Of a stretch of 64,000 nt of DNA, positions 42,770-53,946 are shown in pieces. Positions within the stretch are counted from its first letter, which is position 1; each line of letters begins with the position of its first letter. The DNA comes from Myrica gale (Eukaryota > Streptophyta > Magnoliopsida > Fagales > Myricaceae). The position numbers were made by a program, and so were the translations under genes. A model generated the notes under the pieces. The model had not been told where the DNA came from. It saw only the letters and a list, made by a program, of their open reading frames with translations, and did no database searches. Location of the stretch: the NCBI GenBank assembly GCA_963930655.1, contig OZ005607.1:14648874-14712873 (forward strand), in the 5' to 3' direction.

Positions 42770-43769
42770 AAAGATCTTTATCTTCCCCTCATTCTTTTCA
42801 CTCTGAAGATCACATAGTAGCACAAGCACCTGTTCCCAGGTCATGAGGAGTCATGCAAGGAAAGATTTCAGACTCAGGCTTTAGTTTTTTAGTTTTTTTT
42901 TAATCTCCTGCTCTCTATCTCTGGAGGCGTGACCTTTGAAGATAACGAAATTGATTTGAGAGACTGCTGTTTTATGTGATTTGGTCCACGGAATCACAAG
43001 CACAACAATGGGAAAAGGCCAAAGGATCAACAGAAGTGTACTGAAAGGGTACTCATTATTGTTCGTGATTTCAGGTAGAGAGATAACTACAATTATTTAA
43101 GAAGAAGAACTAAAGTATAGGAAAGATCTATTTTTAGTAAAGGGTGGAGACCTTGGCTAGCCCCATGTCAGAAAAATTAAACGTCTTCCGTGACCAAATC
43201 ACCTAAAAGTAAGTGGTTATAGAGATTTTAGTAACACAATTTGGTTGGAAAAATGTCTCTTTCGCAAACAAAGATATAACATGGTCTTAGAAAAAGTAAG
43301 AGGGCAAACATAATGAAGATATTAGTCAGTTCAAACATTAATTTGCACTGAAACTGTAAAAAGAACTTCAGAAATATGGTATAACTACTAGAGAGAGGGA
43401 GAGAGAGAGGGAATGACAACAAGAGAAAGAGAGAGGGTCCATATTGTCGATAGGAGGGCCAACATAGAAGAGTTTCCACCATGTCCTTGCAACATATACT
43501 ATGGGCTCAAATCTGGCCTGGCATAAAAACTAAAGATCTTCACTTTTGGACCCATGGTTGTCAAGTTAACGACACTTGATAGTCACTTCCATTTGAACGT
43601 CTCTACCTCTCTAGTAGGTTCCCTTTATCTTTATAATACTCATTTACAACCTATAGGCTTGATGCCTTCTGGTTGATTAGCTAGGGTTCAGATCTCATTG
43701 TAGTACATGAAGTCTATTTCTGAGTATGCTGCATCCTTGTCACTAATAACCTCTTTGTAAGTGTATGTA
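42770..43769. other. Unassigned 1-kb stretch
   Basis: No supported gene. A GA-rich run (GAGAGAGGGAGAGAGAGAGG, near 43390-43410) explains the chance minus-strand frame at 43228-43482. It may be internal or flanking sequence of one of the neighbouring LTRs. Confidence 0.3.
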
Positions 43770-44226
43770 AAAACTCAAGTTTAGATCCAGACTATACCTA
43801 GAGGGGGATGAATACGTATTTTAATAATTTAGTAACTTTCCTTTTTGCACAAATACTAAATCCACACACCAATGAAACAAAATCACCAGGCTATTAATTT
43901 ACAGATTCCTAGTTGTCTGGCTCCAGACAAACTGTAATCTAACATTAACATAGATTTGGAAGAACAACATATTCTGTAAGTCAAGATCGTTTAATTAAAG
44001 TTGATGACTCTTAATTAACCAAATTTATCAAAGCACCAAGACAGCCAAAAGAGACAAGCAATCAAATAATAAAATCAACATAGATTTTTTGTTCACGAAG
44101 TGAAAACTTCTTGAAGGGTCCTTCTTCAAGAAATAAAAACACTTCGAGTGTAGGCCATACAACTGATCCACTATGAACAACAAATTTATAATTGGTTATC
44201 CTAAACAACCCTGTTGTCTATCCATA
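43770..44226 (-). mobile_element. Copia-type LTR end fragment, minus strand
   Basis: On the minus strand the sequence near 43790-43815 reads CATCCCCCTCTAGGTATAG, the phrase usually found near the 3' end of copia LTRs. The fragment is cut at 44226 by another LTR. Its boundaries and TSD are unresolved. Confidence 0.4.
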
Positions 44227-45401
44227 TGTCATACCCCGAGCTTTTGTTTATCATAGCATACATTTGTCTGTGTAAAACAAGTTTTGCTTTAGTAGTGAAT
44301 AAGTATATTGATTTCGTGGTGATTTGGAGATGAATTAGTACTTGATGCATTAGTTTCAAAACCTTGATTAGGGTCCGATTTAGTGAGATTTGAAATTCAC
44401 TAATGACCAATTTTTTACTCATGCTTTTGAGATGCACATTATGAGCCAATTTAATTTTTAAGCTACTACGACAGATTTTCGTTAAAATTTGTAACATGTA
44501 ATTTTCAGTCAACTAGTAAGTCGTGCTTGTATCCTGGAGTTTACAGTTCAGTTTTGGAGACATTCTATTTTTCAGAAGCTAGTAGGGCATTTTATGAACA
44601 TCGTTGGATAATTGACAAAACTTAGCAACTAAGTCTTGGAAACTTAGTCACTAAGCTAGATAATTTTAGCAGCCTTAGAGGATGACACTTAGCAAACTAA
44701 AAAGCACAAGGAATCAAGGCTAGAAAGCACGACAAAGCAAGGCTAAACCTAGGGAGCACGAAGTGTCGGCCATGGCTATCTAGGATACTTTTGGCCATAG
44801 CCAAGCCTTGCAGCTTCTATAGGTTGCATAGTGTAGATGGGAGGAGAATGTAGCCTTTTGACTCACCAAAGCTAGCCTAGATAGGCCGGACACATGTCAG
44901 AATGCAACCGGCCATGTTTTCCTATAAATAGAGGTGAAATTCGGTCATTGTAGAGTACACCTTTCATTTAGTATTTTGTGAGTTAAATCTTAAGAGCAAG
45001 AGTGAAGTGAAGTGGAAAGAGGAGGAAAGAGTCTAGAGAAGTTCGGCTACATTAGAGGTAAAGTTTAGCTTGTTTATCTTTGATTTCTATTCAAAAATTC
45101 TCAAGACGATTGTTGTGAATCTCTTGTGTTTTCAAAATGATTCTTACATCTATTGATGTTCTTCGTGTTCTTGATGTTCTTTGTCTTCTTGACAAAGAAC
45201 AAGCTAGTGTTTTCAAAATAGTATCGTTTTTAAAGTTCGATTCGTTATTTCTTTGTGGAGGTTAATTGGGTTTTAACTGTGAAATCGAGATGCTGTGTTT
45301 CTTCACGATACCTATCATTTTCTTTTGAAAATGTCAATTGTTTTCTATTATGTAAGGTATGGCATATTATGTAATGCGGGGCATTGACATGAGACATTTA
45401 T
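44227..45401 (+). mobile_element. LTR starting TGTCATACCCCG, left part
   Basis: Starts TGTCATACCCCGAGC, an LTR-type terminus. A TATA box CTATAAATAG (44924-44933) is followed by a purine-rich leader. It is interrupted at 45401 by the 4.4-kb solo LTR (TSD TTTAT), and the continuation is at 49808. No coding domain is seen, so it may itself be a solo LTR. Confidence 0.55.
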
Positions 45402-48400
45402 TGTGAGACCCCGAATTTTACAATGTCATTTTATGCTTACGTATTTTACCATTTATATTTAAAGGGCTGTTATTGGTAAATTTTCTTAATACGTAGCAAG
45501 ATATCCACAATGACCTATGTTATTTTGATTTGGGGTGGCCACACTTTCCTTAAGTATTTCATGATGGTGGTGAAGTCAATAATTTCTTAATGACCGAATT
45601 TCTTCAAGGTAACTTTTATGGTGACAATGATAGAAGAACTTATGAGATTTTTAGCATCCAAGTTGCTGAATATCTCTAAAGTATTTTTCTTATAGTCTAC
45701 TTAATGATTTTGAAATGTAAAAGATTTATGTTATTGGGCCTTATGACTTGTGATATAATATTAGGCTGATATTGAGACTTTAAACTATGCTATTGGGCTG
45801 CCATAATATTCACGATAATGGGCTGCCATTGAATGGTTATTGGGCTTTAAGGATGTAGGTTATTGGGCCTTAGCCTTTAAGCTTATGGAATGGGCTTAAG
45901 CTTGTAATGTTGGGCCTTAGAAAAATATTATTGGGCTGCGAAAGTCTTATGTGATTGAAATGTTAGTGGACCTAGCCTTAAAGATTGGTGTTATTGGGCC
46001 TAACTTTAAAGACTTATGTTATTGGGCTAGTTATCTTACAACTTCATGGGGCCAACTAAGTACCATTAGAGTAACTAAGTAGTTGATTTGGAACCAAACA
46101 ACATAAGTTAACTAAGTTAGAATCAAACCAAGAGGCCATCATGTGAAAAGCAAAGAGATAAGGCCAAGGAGACAAGAATGAGTGAAGTGATGGCTGCTGC
46201 AAAAAGGGGGCAGCAAGGGGAATCTCCCCTCTTGGCTGAATGAGTCCAAGTGCAGCCCTCACTTTGCCTTGCCTTTCACCTAAGTTGTTTCCTCTTTCAT
46301 TTGTTTCTCATTTGGTCGTCCAACACAAGGGAGAATAGAGAGAAACCGAGAAGGAGGAGAAGGCCAAGAGGAAGTAAGGGAGGAAGGAGAAGAAAAGAAA
46401 AGGGGAAGAGAGAAAAGAAAGCTAAACTCGGAAGGTAATTTTCAGCATTTCTTAGAATCCTTCTCTTGCTTGTTGTGTCCATTAGTCTTGTAAAAGTTCA
46501 TACTAAATGGATCTGATATCTTTGGTTATGATTCTTGTGGATTATAATCCATAACATTATATTTCTTATGGATTATATTATTGGGCTATTAAGGTTTAGA
46601 TGGTTGGACTTAAAACCTAAAAGAATGGGCTGATAATGGACAGCCCATGCTTGGCCGAAAATTAGGCATGATGAGCCTTGAAATTTAATCAAGTGGGCTG
46701 CCATGAGGCTTATAATATTTGGTGTATATTGGGCTTATAATGGCATGATAATGGGCTGCCAAAATAATCATGGAGATGGGCTTTGGAAAGCATAATATTG
46801 GGCTGCCATGAAGCCCATGGCAATGGGCCTTGGAATGGTGTTATTGGGCCTTAAGGAAGTTGGACATTGGGCCTAAGCCCTTAGGCTTATGAATTGGGCT
46901 TTAGGTGGTAATGTTGGGCCTTGGATTAAGGATTTATTGGGCTGCCCAATGGGCCTTGAAGTTAAGTTTATAATATGAGATTAGTAGTGCTAATCTTCAT
47001 TAATTTTACTAAGTAATTAGAATATGTAAACAAACCAAATTAGTTGGATTTCAACCAAATGAACTAAATGGTTGAACTAAGCATTAAATATGAAATTCAA
47101 ATTTGTGGTGGAGGGTGATTTTCGTGGGATGCAAGAGAGACATAAGGGAGACAAGACATGACAAGGCTGAAAAAGTGAAAATTGAAGTACATTTCACCCT
47201 TGGCCGGATTTTGTGTCCAAGTGCATCCATTTTTGTCTTGGCATGAGCCCTTGCACGACCAACTCACTTCACACACACTTAATTCACTTTCATTTGGGTT
47301 CTTTGGTCGTGCAACACAATCCAAAAGAGAGAAACACAAAGCCAAAACCGAAACCAAGAGAGAAAGGGAGAGGAAGAGAGAACTTGGTGTAAACCGAACC
47401 TTTTGGAGCCACAAAGAGTGATTTCAAGCTTGGACCAAGGGGATTTCGTGTAAGGAGGAAGGAGAAGAAGGGGTAGAGGGAAAAAGGAAGGTCTTGCAAG
47501 AAGAAGAAAAAGAAGGAGAAGACAAAGGACAACCAAGGTAACAACCGGATCTTATTTCCTTCTTGTTGGCCGAACCCTCTTGTGAATAGATCTTAAAGTT
47601 TGAGTTGTGTTGTGCTTGGATATTGTGAGATCTTAAATGATTAAAGAACCTTAAGTTATTTAGTAGGTGAAGGAGAGAGAAATTTTGCAAGGGAACAAGG
47701 AGAAGGAACAAGGAACAACAAGGTAGAAACCGAACCTATCATTTCTCTTGTTGGCCGAAACTGTTGGTGAATAGATCTTGAAGTTTTATGCTTTGATGTT
47801 GTTGAATATTGCTACTTGCTAGATCTGGTGTTATTAAGATGTATAAGAGTAGATCTAGCCATGTATGTTCTAGATCTAAGGTTGAATTGAAGAAAAATGC
47901 AAATGGAGAACAATGCATGTTAAAGGAAGTTAGATTTAGGTCTTGTTGTGTTGGATGGTTGCAAGTTAATTATTTTCCTTAGATCTATGGATGTTAGTGT
48001 GTATAAAGTGCAGATCTGGGCTTAGTGTAAAGGATGCATGCTAATTAAAGGAAACAAAAGAAAACATAATAAGTTGGATGAAATCATGTGCTGACCGAAT
48101 AGTGTAATTCATAGTATCTTATGTTTGTGCTTTGATTCTTAGATCCTAGGTTGTGAAAGTGATTGAATGGAGGATGGGATCACCCTTGGAGTTAACCGAA
48201 TGCCATAAGGAAATGAAACCCTAAGTGTAAGTTTTGGTAATCGGTTTATAATTGTTGTAATGGATAATTGAAATTGGGGATAAGGCTAATTGGAATAAAT
48301 ATTGAGGAACCATGATCATGTAATGAAGATATTCGAAACCCTAGTTAGGGTTAGTACTCGGGATTAATTGAGGTTTAAGGTCCAAGTCAAGATTTAATCG

Positions 48401-49807
48401 AGATTAAGTTATTAATAGTTTAATGTAAGGTTTTAATGGAGTACATGAAATAATGAGAGACTTAGGTTTAATCCTAAATCCGTTGGTGTTAAAGAAACCC
48501 TAATCAAGACATGTATAAATATATATTATATTGCAATAAAAATATTAATGATTAAATAACCTAAGTTTTGAGTATTAGTTAAAGAAAAGAGTAAATAAAT
48601 ATTTTAAATGATTAAAAGAATTTCGGTGATATATATATATATATATCTATATATCCAAAAAAATACAAATGTTTAATGATTACGTACTATTTCTTAAAGT
48701 CTAAGAAATGTTTGAATCGCTTGTAGGCGATCCACGTGTCTTATACACTACCAAGGAAGACCAAGTGTAAATGGATACTGTAAGTGGACAGTAAGTGTTC
48801 CTTTTTCAAAACTGGAATGACACACTGCATCGTTTCATGAACAAGCATGAGATTTTAATCAAGCATGACACGACATGTACATTGCATGAATTTTTCATGA
48901 AGAATGTTTATGCAATGATTTTATGGAAAGACTATGAAAAGTTTTATGAAACGATAAGTTAAGTTAAGGGGCACTGGTCGGTACCGTACCATCAAGATGG
49001 ACTCCCATACCGAAGGACGAATGCGAGAAGGATGGGTGAATCCACGAGGCTGTGCAACCACACTGAAGGACATTGAGAAGGTGTGCGCCTCCAAGGGTCA
49101 AGTCTAGCCACTGAAGGACGAATGCGAGAAGGTGCGCTAGCTGACCATATGTAAGGTCCCCAAGGGAATTCGGGGACGGTTCCAAAGGGAACGCACAACC
49201 CTGACTTCAGGGTTTAAATTGAGCGAGCCCACAGTAAGAGACATGAAATGGTTATGAAAGGCCAAGAGTGGCACAAGTATGAATAAGTGATTTTCAAGGG
49301 CCAAGGGCCAATTTTACAAGCAAGTACGAAAGAAAGGTTTTCAAGGGCCTGGGGCCGAATTTAAGCAAGAGTATATGCATATCCATGACATGCATGTGCA
49401 TCACTTATCAAGTTTCCTGTTTAAGCAAGCATAAGTCAAGAGCATGTTTCAAATTTATGTTTTTCCCTTACTGAGTCTTTTTGACTCACGTTTTCAAAAT
49501 TTTGTCATTCCAGATGCCTCAGGTGAAGAAAGTCAGGAGGACTACCTGACTCAGAGGGAAAAAGATTATGTTCATGTGTTTGCTTATGTGACTTGATCGA
49601 TGAGATCAGTCATTTGTTAAGTATCAAACATGTTATATATGTATTAAGGTGAAAGATTGTCGAGAACCTTATTATGATGAGAGTTGGCTCGTTCTCTCGA
49701 GATTCTGCTTTATTCCGCTGTAAGCATGTATGTAAGAACGCTGGAGCTACTCGGGGGATTGCTCGCGGCTGTCACGGTCCCGGCGGGACGCCGTTCGGGG
49801 CGTGACA
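45402..49807 (+). mobile_element. Solo LTR, 4.4 kb, TGTGAGACCCCG family
   Basis: TGTGAGACCCCGAATTTTAC to TTCGGGGCGTGACA with exact TSD TTTAT (45397-45401 and 49808-49812). It shares the ends and the GGTCGGTACCGT block (48975-48986) with the solo LTRs at 354 and 6518. It is longer mainly because a block of about 0.95 kb is duplicated (compare 46060-46440 with 47030-47470: TGAAC...AAGAGATAAGG/AGACATAAGG, CCAAGTGCA, TTTGGTCGT, ACACAA). A smaller duplication (about 47480-47620 and 47695-47810) follows. It carries about 24 TGGGCC/TGGGCT motifs in 45730-46960. The GA-rich ORFs inside it are not genes. Confidence 0.9.
45730..46960 (+). repeat. About 24 same-strand TGGGCY motifs
   Basis: ATTGGGCC/ATTGGGCT/AATGGGCT occurs roughly ten times in 45730-46030 and fourteen times in 46565-46960, all on the plus strand. 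TGGGCY is the plant site II element bound by TCP-type factors. The related solo LTRs lack this cluster. Confidence 0.7.
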
Positions 49808-50583
49808 TTTATACTTAACTGGTGATTTGAAGACGTGACAATACTGTGCACCTGAGGATGTGAACCGCATGTTGTGGCATCCTGGCCGTTGCTGCGCCGT
49901 ACGCGAAGTGGTCCTAAATAAGGACTTATTTACTCTGGAAGCAATGTCGCATGCTGTATGTCGTATATATCACTCTGGCTCAGTGATTCACTTTGGAAGT
50001 GATGCGGAAGGATGATTGTTGAAATTTTGAAAGATTATTTTGAAATTGAGTCTTTTCCGTTATTTCATCCTCCGTTATGTTGTTGAATTGTTGAACTGAT
50101 TTCTTCAATAACTTGTTCATGTTATCTACTGCTTGTTGTACTAACCACTAGTTTTACATAGTCATTTAGACTCACCGTTGTTTGTTAAATACTAATTTGA
50201 AGCATTGCTTTCATGCATCTAATAAATAAAACATGATCTTGATTCAAACAACAAGCATAAACAAGCAAGAACTATTTTTCCCAAACTCAAAATGCATGAA
50301 AATCTACTCCTTACCTCTTATAGATTTTTCCTCCTTTTTTCTTCTTGCTCTTCTCTTTTCTTGGCCGAATCCATGTAGTTAAATGCATGTAGTTAAAATA
50401 AAAATAGTAATATTAACTAAATGGTCAAAATCAAGGGAAATAATCACGTGCTTAAAGCACTAAAAGCATGAATTTTAACAAAAGAAAAATATCAAAGGAA
50501 AATAATCAAAAATTACCAAGATCATTAAAGGAAAAAGATGGCCATTAGGGTCATAAAAGAAGTTTAAAAGATGAGAGGTGTCA
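49808..50583 (+). mobile_element. Right part of the TGTCATACCCCG LTR, then unassigned sequence
   Basis: Continues the LTR interrupted at 45401, with GGCATCCTGGCCGTTGCTGCG and CTCAGTGATTCACTTTGGAAG. The likely end is near 50150-50180 (GTCATTTAGACTCACC), but no TSD was found. From about 50180 to 50578 there is AT-rich sequence with a CT-rich block and TTGGCCGAATCC, resembling the leaders of LTRs here on the opposite strand. No gene. Confidence 0.45.
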
Positions 50584-51367
50584 TGATGGAGCTCAAGGTG
50601 CCGTTTCAAAGGAACCCGTTCAAGTGCCAAGTGGACCGGTTACAAGAGCACGAGCAAAGAAGTTCAAGGATGCACTCAACGGGCTAATTCAAGAGGCATG
50701 GGATCAAGCAAAGGCGTGGAAGCCCATTCAGCAGGACCCACGAATTGTCAATGTGCTTCAAGTTCTAGAAGAGCCCGAGTAGGGTTTTCATTTGAGCATG
50801 CAAGGAAGTCTTCTAGAAGATACTCCTAACTAGGGTTTCGGATGGCATGATTTAGGGACTATTTTAGCCGCACCTTTCTTGCCATATAGGAGCTGATTTC
50901 GAGTTTAGTTTAGGTGTTAAGTTTGTTTCCTTTTTGGTTTAGGCGCCAAGCATTATTTCCTTAATAACCGAATCTATTTTAGGTGTCTTTTAGTTTCCTT
51001 TTGAAATAGGTTTAGGCGCCACTTTATTACCTTATTTGTGAGTGTCTTTTTTAGGGTTTTCATGTATTAGATGGCCTATATATAGAGGCCTAAGTTGTAG
51101 TTCGGAATTCATTGAATATACACGGTTTGTGAGGTTTTTAATTCTCTTTGGTTCTTTGACGAACTTCTCGAACTTATCGGGAATTTTCCCGTGGCGTTCA
51201 ACTCGACTTATCAAACGGATTTCCATCCCGTTTGTGGCGTCTTCACTATACCGAGGTTCTTGCTTTCCTAAGCAACGGGTCGAGGTTCCATTCGAATCCA
51301 TCCTAGAGACGATCTTGGGTTCCTCATAGTTGTTGGGTCTCGTTACGGGTTAACGGGGTTCACATCA
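50584..51367 (+). mobile_element. Solo LTR, 784 bp, related to the gag-only family
   Basis: TGATGGAGCTCAAGG to GGTTCACATCA with exact TSD TGTCA (50579-50583 and 51368-51372). The first 195 bp stay open and encode VPSGPVTRARAKKFKDALNG, then VNVLQVLEEPE and a stop. This is the typical C-terminal peptide of plant gypsy polyproteins, so the autonomous relative's pol ends inside its LTR. The last 200 bp match the conserved LTR end shared with 22612, 35069, 42550 and 62927. Confidence 0.88.
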
Positions 51368-51668
51368 TGTCACATTATCTTACTAACTTAGTTTTTGAAT
51401 ATTTATTATGGCTTCACTTTAAGTTTATGCCCAGGGGCTCTTTTAATTATGTATCCTTGTTACCTTGGGCTATACTTTAGTTTCTATTTATCTAATCATT
51501 GTTGATGTCTTTTTAGTTACGTTTTAGATTCTTGTTTACTTTGTTGTTGAAATGGTTCACTATTGAATGTTGTGATATATTTGTATCGCGAATGTTGTGA
51601 TATATTTGTATCTCTTTCTCTTCCAAGATCACTTCTTGGTGAATACCTCTACGCTGATATTCATGTCT

Positions 51669-51708
51669 AACTTGAGGTGTAAGGAAGCCAGTCCTTACAC
51701 CTCAAGTT
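51669..51708. repeat. Perfect 17-bp-stem hairpin
   Basis: AACTTGAGGTGTAAGGA (51669-51685) and its exact reverse complement (51692-51708) are separated by AGCCAG. It could be a MITE remnant, a foldback element or a small-RNA precursor. No run of T marks it as a bacterial-type terminator, and this is plant DNA. Confidence 0.85.
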
Positions 51709-51966
51709 ATTTCTTAAATTGTCTTTCAATCTGATTTATGAAGATTGATTCCCAATTTTTTGTTACTTGTTATTTCTTAAATGAGCTTTATTCACTCATT
51801 ATCAGATGGATGACATTGACTTGATGCATATATCTTTCACATTCATGTTAATTGTTAAATTCACTTGTTTTAGTTTCAATTGATAATTGACAATAAATTT
51901 ATTTTTTTGTTATTGTTTTGAAGAATTGGAGGAGGATCCAATGGTGATACTTCTTGAAGAATGATT

Positions 51967-52104
51967 ATGATATGAGGCTTTGAGCAACAAAGAACATCAT
52001 ATTTTATCTCAAAGTGTTAACCATAACTAAAATAAAAAAGCAACTAACAATAACAATAATAAGATAAAATATGATGTTCTTTGATGCTCAAAGCCTCATA
52101 TCAT
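51967..52104. repeat. Inverted repeat: 43-bp arms with one mismatch, 52-bp loop
   Basis: Arms 51967-52009 and 52062-52104 are complementary at 42 of 43 positions (mismatch in AGCAACAAAG versus AGCATCAAAG). The loop is A-rich. Size and near-perfect pairing suit a MITE-like foldback or a young hairpin small-RNA locus. No TA or TTA duplication was confirmed. Confidence 0.85.
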
Positions 52105-52589
52105 AAGGTTGGAGTTTTGGTTTTGGTTTTTGATTTGAGGCTGTGGACATGGAATATTGGATTTTTTTTTAAAAAAATTATTTAGGTACTAGATAAAATA
52201 GCAAATTATAATGGTTAATTACTATTTATTAGTTAAGATAACTCTTCAAGAGTGAAGATAAAATACCCCAAGAAGTCCTAGCCTTGCAATAAAATATCCC
52301 AGGCTGAAAGTAACATGCCCAAGGTGTCCTGGGCTCAAAAAATTATAGCCCAAAACATTTTTTAGCCTAAAATAGATTCCTATACAAAATAATATATTAT
52401 AAGGGATATAATTATATTACTTACTACTTAGGATAATTATATACTCATTATTGGCACCTAATTTTATTACATACCTTATTCATGTAACCAATAAAACTAT
52501 TCATGTATATATGATGCTTGAGCATAATAAAAATTACTTTATTTGTTCCTCTACAACAATTTTATTTTACATGATAAAGATTTTTTTAG

Positions 52590-53206
52590 CAACTTTTTTC
52601 AATAAAATAAGCAACTAAAACTCAAACTTTTGGGGGCATTTTTTTTTAAATGTCGTAGAAACTTTAACTTTATGCAACTTTTTTTGAAAAACGCCATTAA
52701 AACTTACATTTCTGGCCGCTTTTTGTAAAAAAAATGTTGCTACAGATTATCCTTTTAGTGGCGTTTTTTAAAAAATGCCGGTAAAACTCACACTTTTGAC
52801 AAACGCTGTTAAAATTCAAACTTTTGGAAGCATTTTTAAAAAAAGTGTCGCTAAAATTCAAACATTTGACAGTGTTTATAAAAAAAACACTGCTGAAATT
52901 CTCACTTTTGGCTACGTTTTTTTTTCTTTTTTTTTCAAACGCAGCTAAAACTCACAATTTTGGCAGCGTTTTCTAAAAAGCGCTAGTACAAATTATCTTT
53001 TTGGCATCACTTTTTTTAAAATGCGGTTAAAACTCACTTTAGACAATGTTTTTCAAAAAAATGCCAGTCAAGCTAAAAGTCAAACTTTTGGCAGCATTTT
53101 TGAAATAAGCGCCGCTATAGATTGTCCTTTAGCAGCATTTTTTATGAAAGTACTACTAAAAAGTGTATTTTAACAATGCTGCTAGAAATACTTTTTTTTT
53201 GTAGTG
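52590..53206 (-). mobile_element. CACTA-type terminal region (right end)
   Basis: Ends CTTTTTTTTTTGTAGTG at 53206, the reverse complement of CACTACAAAAAA. The preceding 600 bp hold about a dozen copies of a subterminal unit in both orientations (GGCAGCRTTTTTNAAAAAAR, CGCTAAAACTCAAACTTTTG). The other end was not identified. The next bases (GCACTACAAC) begin with another CACTA-like string. Confidence 0.6.
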
Positions 53207-53946
53207 GCACTACAACTTTCTAGAGATGTTTTTCAATTGAAGCTATAATGCAGACTGCTGGTGCAAGCGGTACAAATTAATTTATTCAGTTCCACTGGTT
53301 TTATCCATATTTAACGCCAACATGCGTCGTTGACTTGTATCTCGTGCTTCCATATGGTGCTTTGTGACGAATAAGTTGATTTATGGTGAGTACTTCGGAG
53401 TAATTGCGTCTCGATCTTCGCATAATTCTCTCTGCAAAATAACAAAGATGACCTCGGACACCAGGGTAACGCACCTCCGATGCTTATGTCCGTACTTTGG
53501 TATCTTAATTTTTCTATTCAATTTCTATAGAACCACTTACCTTTCTTATTCATGATACTATGCTTTTATAGCCTTTTTCGAGAAATTTAATCCCTCGTCT
53601 CAGGACGTACTCTTCACACGTATCCATAGTGGGCAGTTGCTTTGATAGCAGGAATGTCAGAATTGTGGGGCTGTTACACGTTATAAGTTGGCTTATAACC
53701 GTCTACGACACGTGTCGTGGTTTTTCCTTCTTTTGGGCTTGGTGCGATATGGGCCTAGTGTTGTTTTTGGGCTTTTTGTACGTATGATCGTGTTCATCCA
53801 TGATTCAGTTTCGGTATCAACAGATTGCCCCCATTCTCAAGCGGATTCATTTATGAATCGGGTTGAGAATGTATGCTGATACTTTCGTAGACAAACGTAT
53901 ATGTAAATTGAAGCTAATGTTTTACAAACTGAATTTTTATTAATGA
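53207..53946. other. Unassigned flank between CACTA end and F-box pseudogene
   Basis: About 0.7 kb with no recognised gene. It may include the 3' flank of the minus-strand F-box pseudogene. Confidence 0.3.

Larger units (their letters stand above)
51368..52589. other. AT-rich sequence with two strong inverted repeats
   Basis: No gene. It contains a tandem 25-bp repeat (GAATGTTGTGATATATTTG, 51565-51612), a perfect hairpin (51669-51708) and a long inverted repeat (51967-52104). It is otherwise AT-rich. Confidence 0.5.

Noticed and set aside
46250..46482. Arg/Glu/Lys-rich ORFs on both strands
   Set aside because: Products of a GA-rich LTR leader. Similar frames appear in the duplicated block at 47180-47540.
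48630..48660. TATATATA run as a promoter
   Set aside because: A simple microsatellite without a leader, palindromes or an ORF following.
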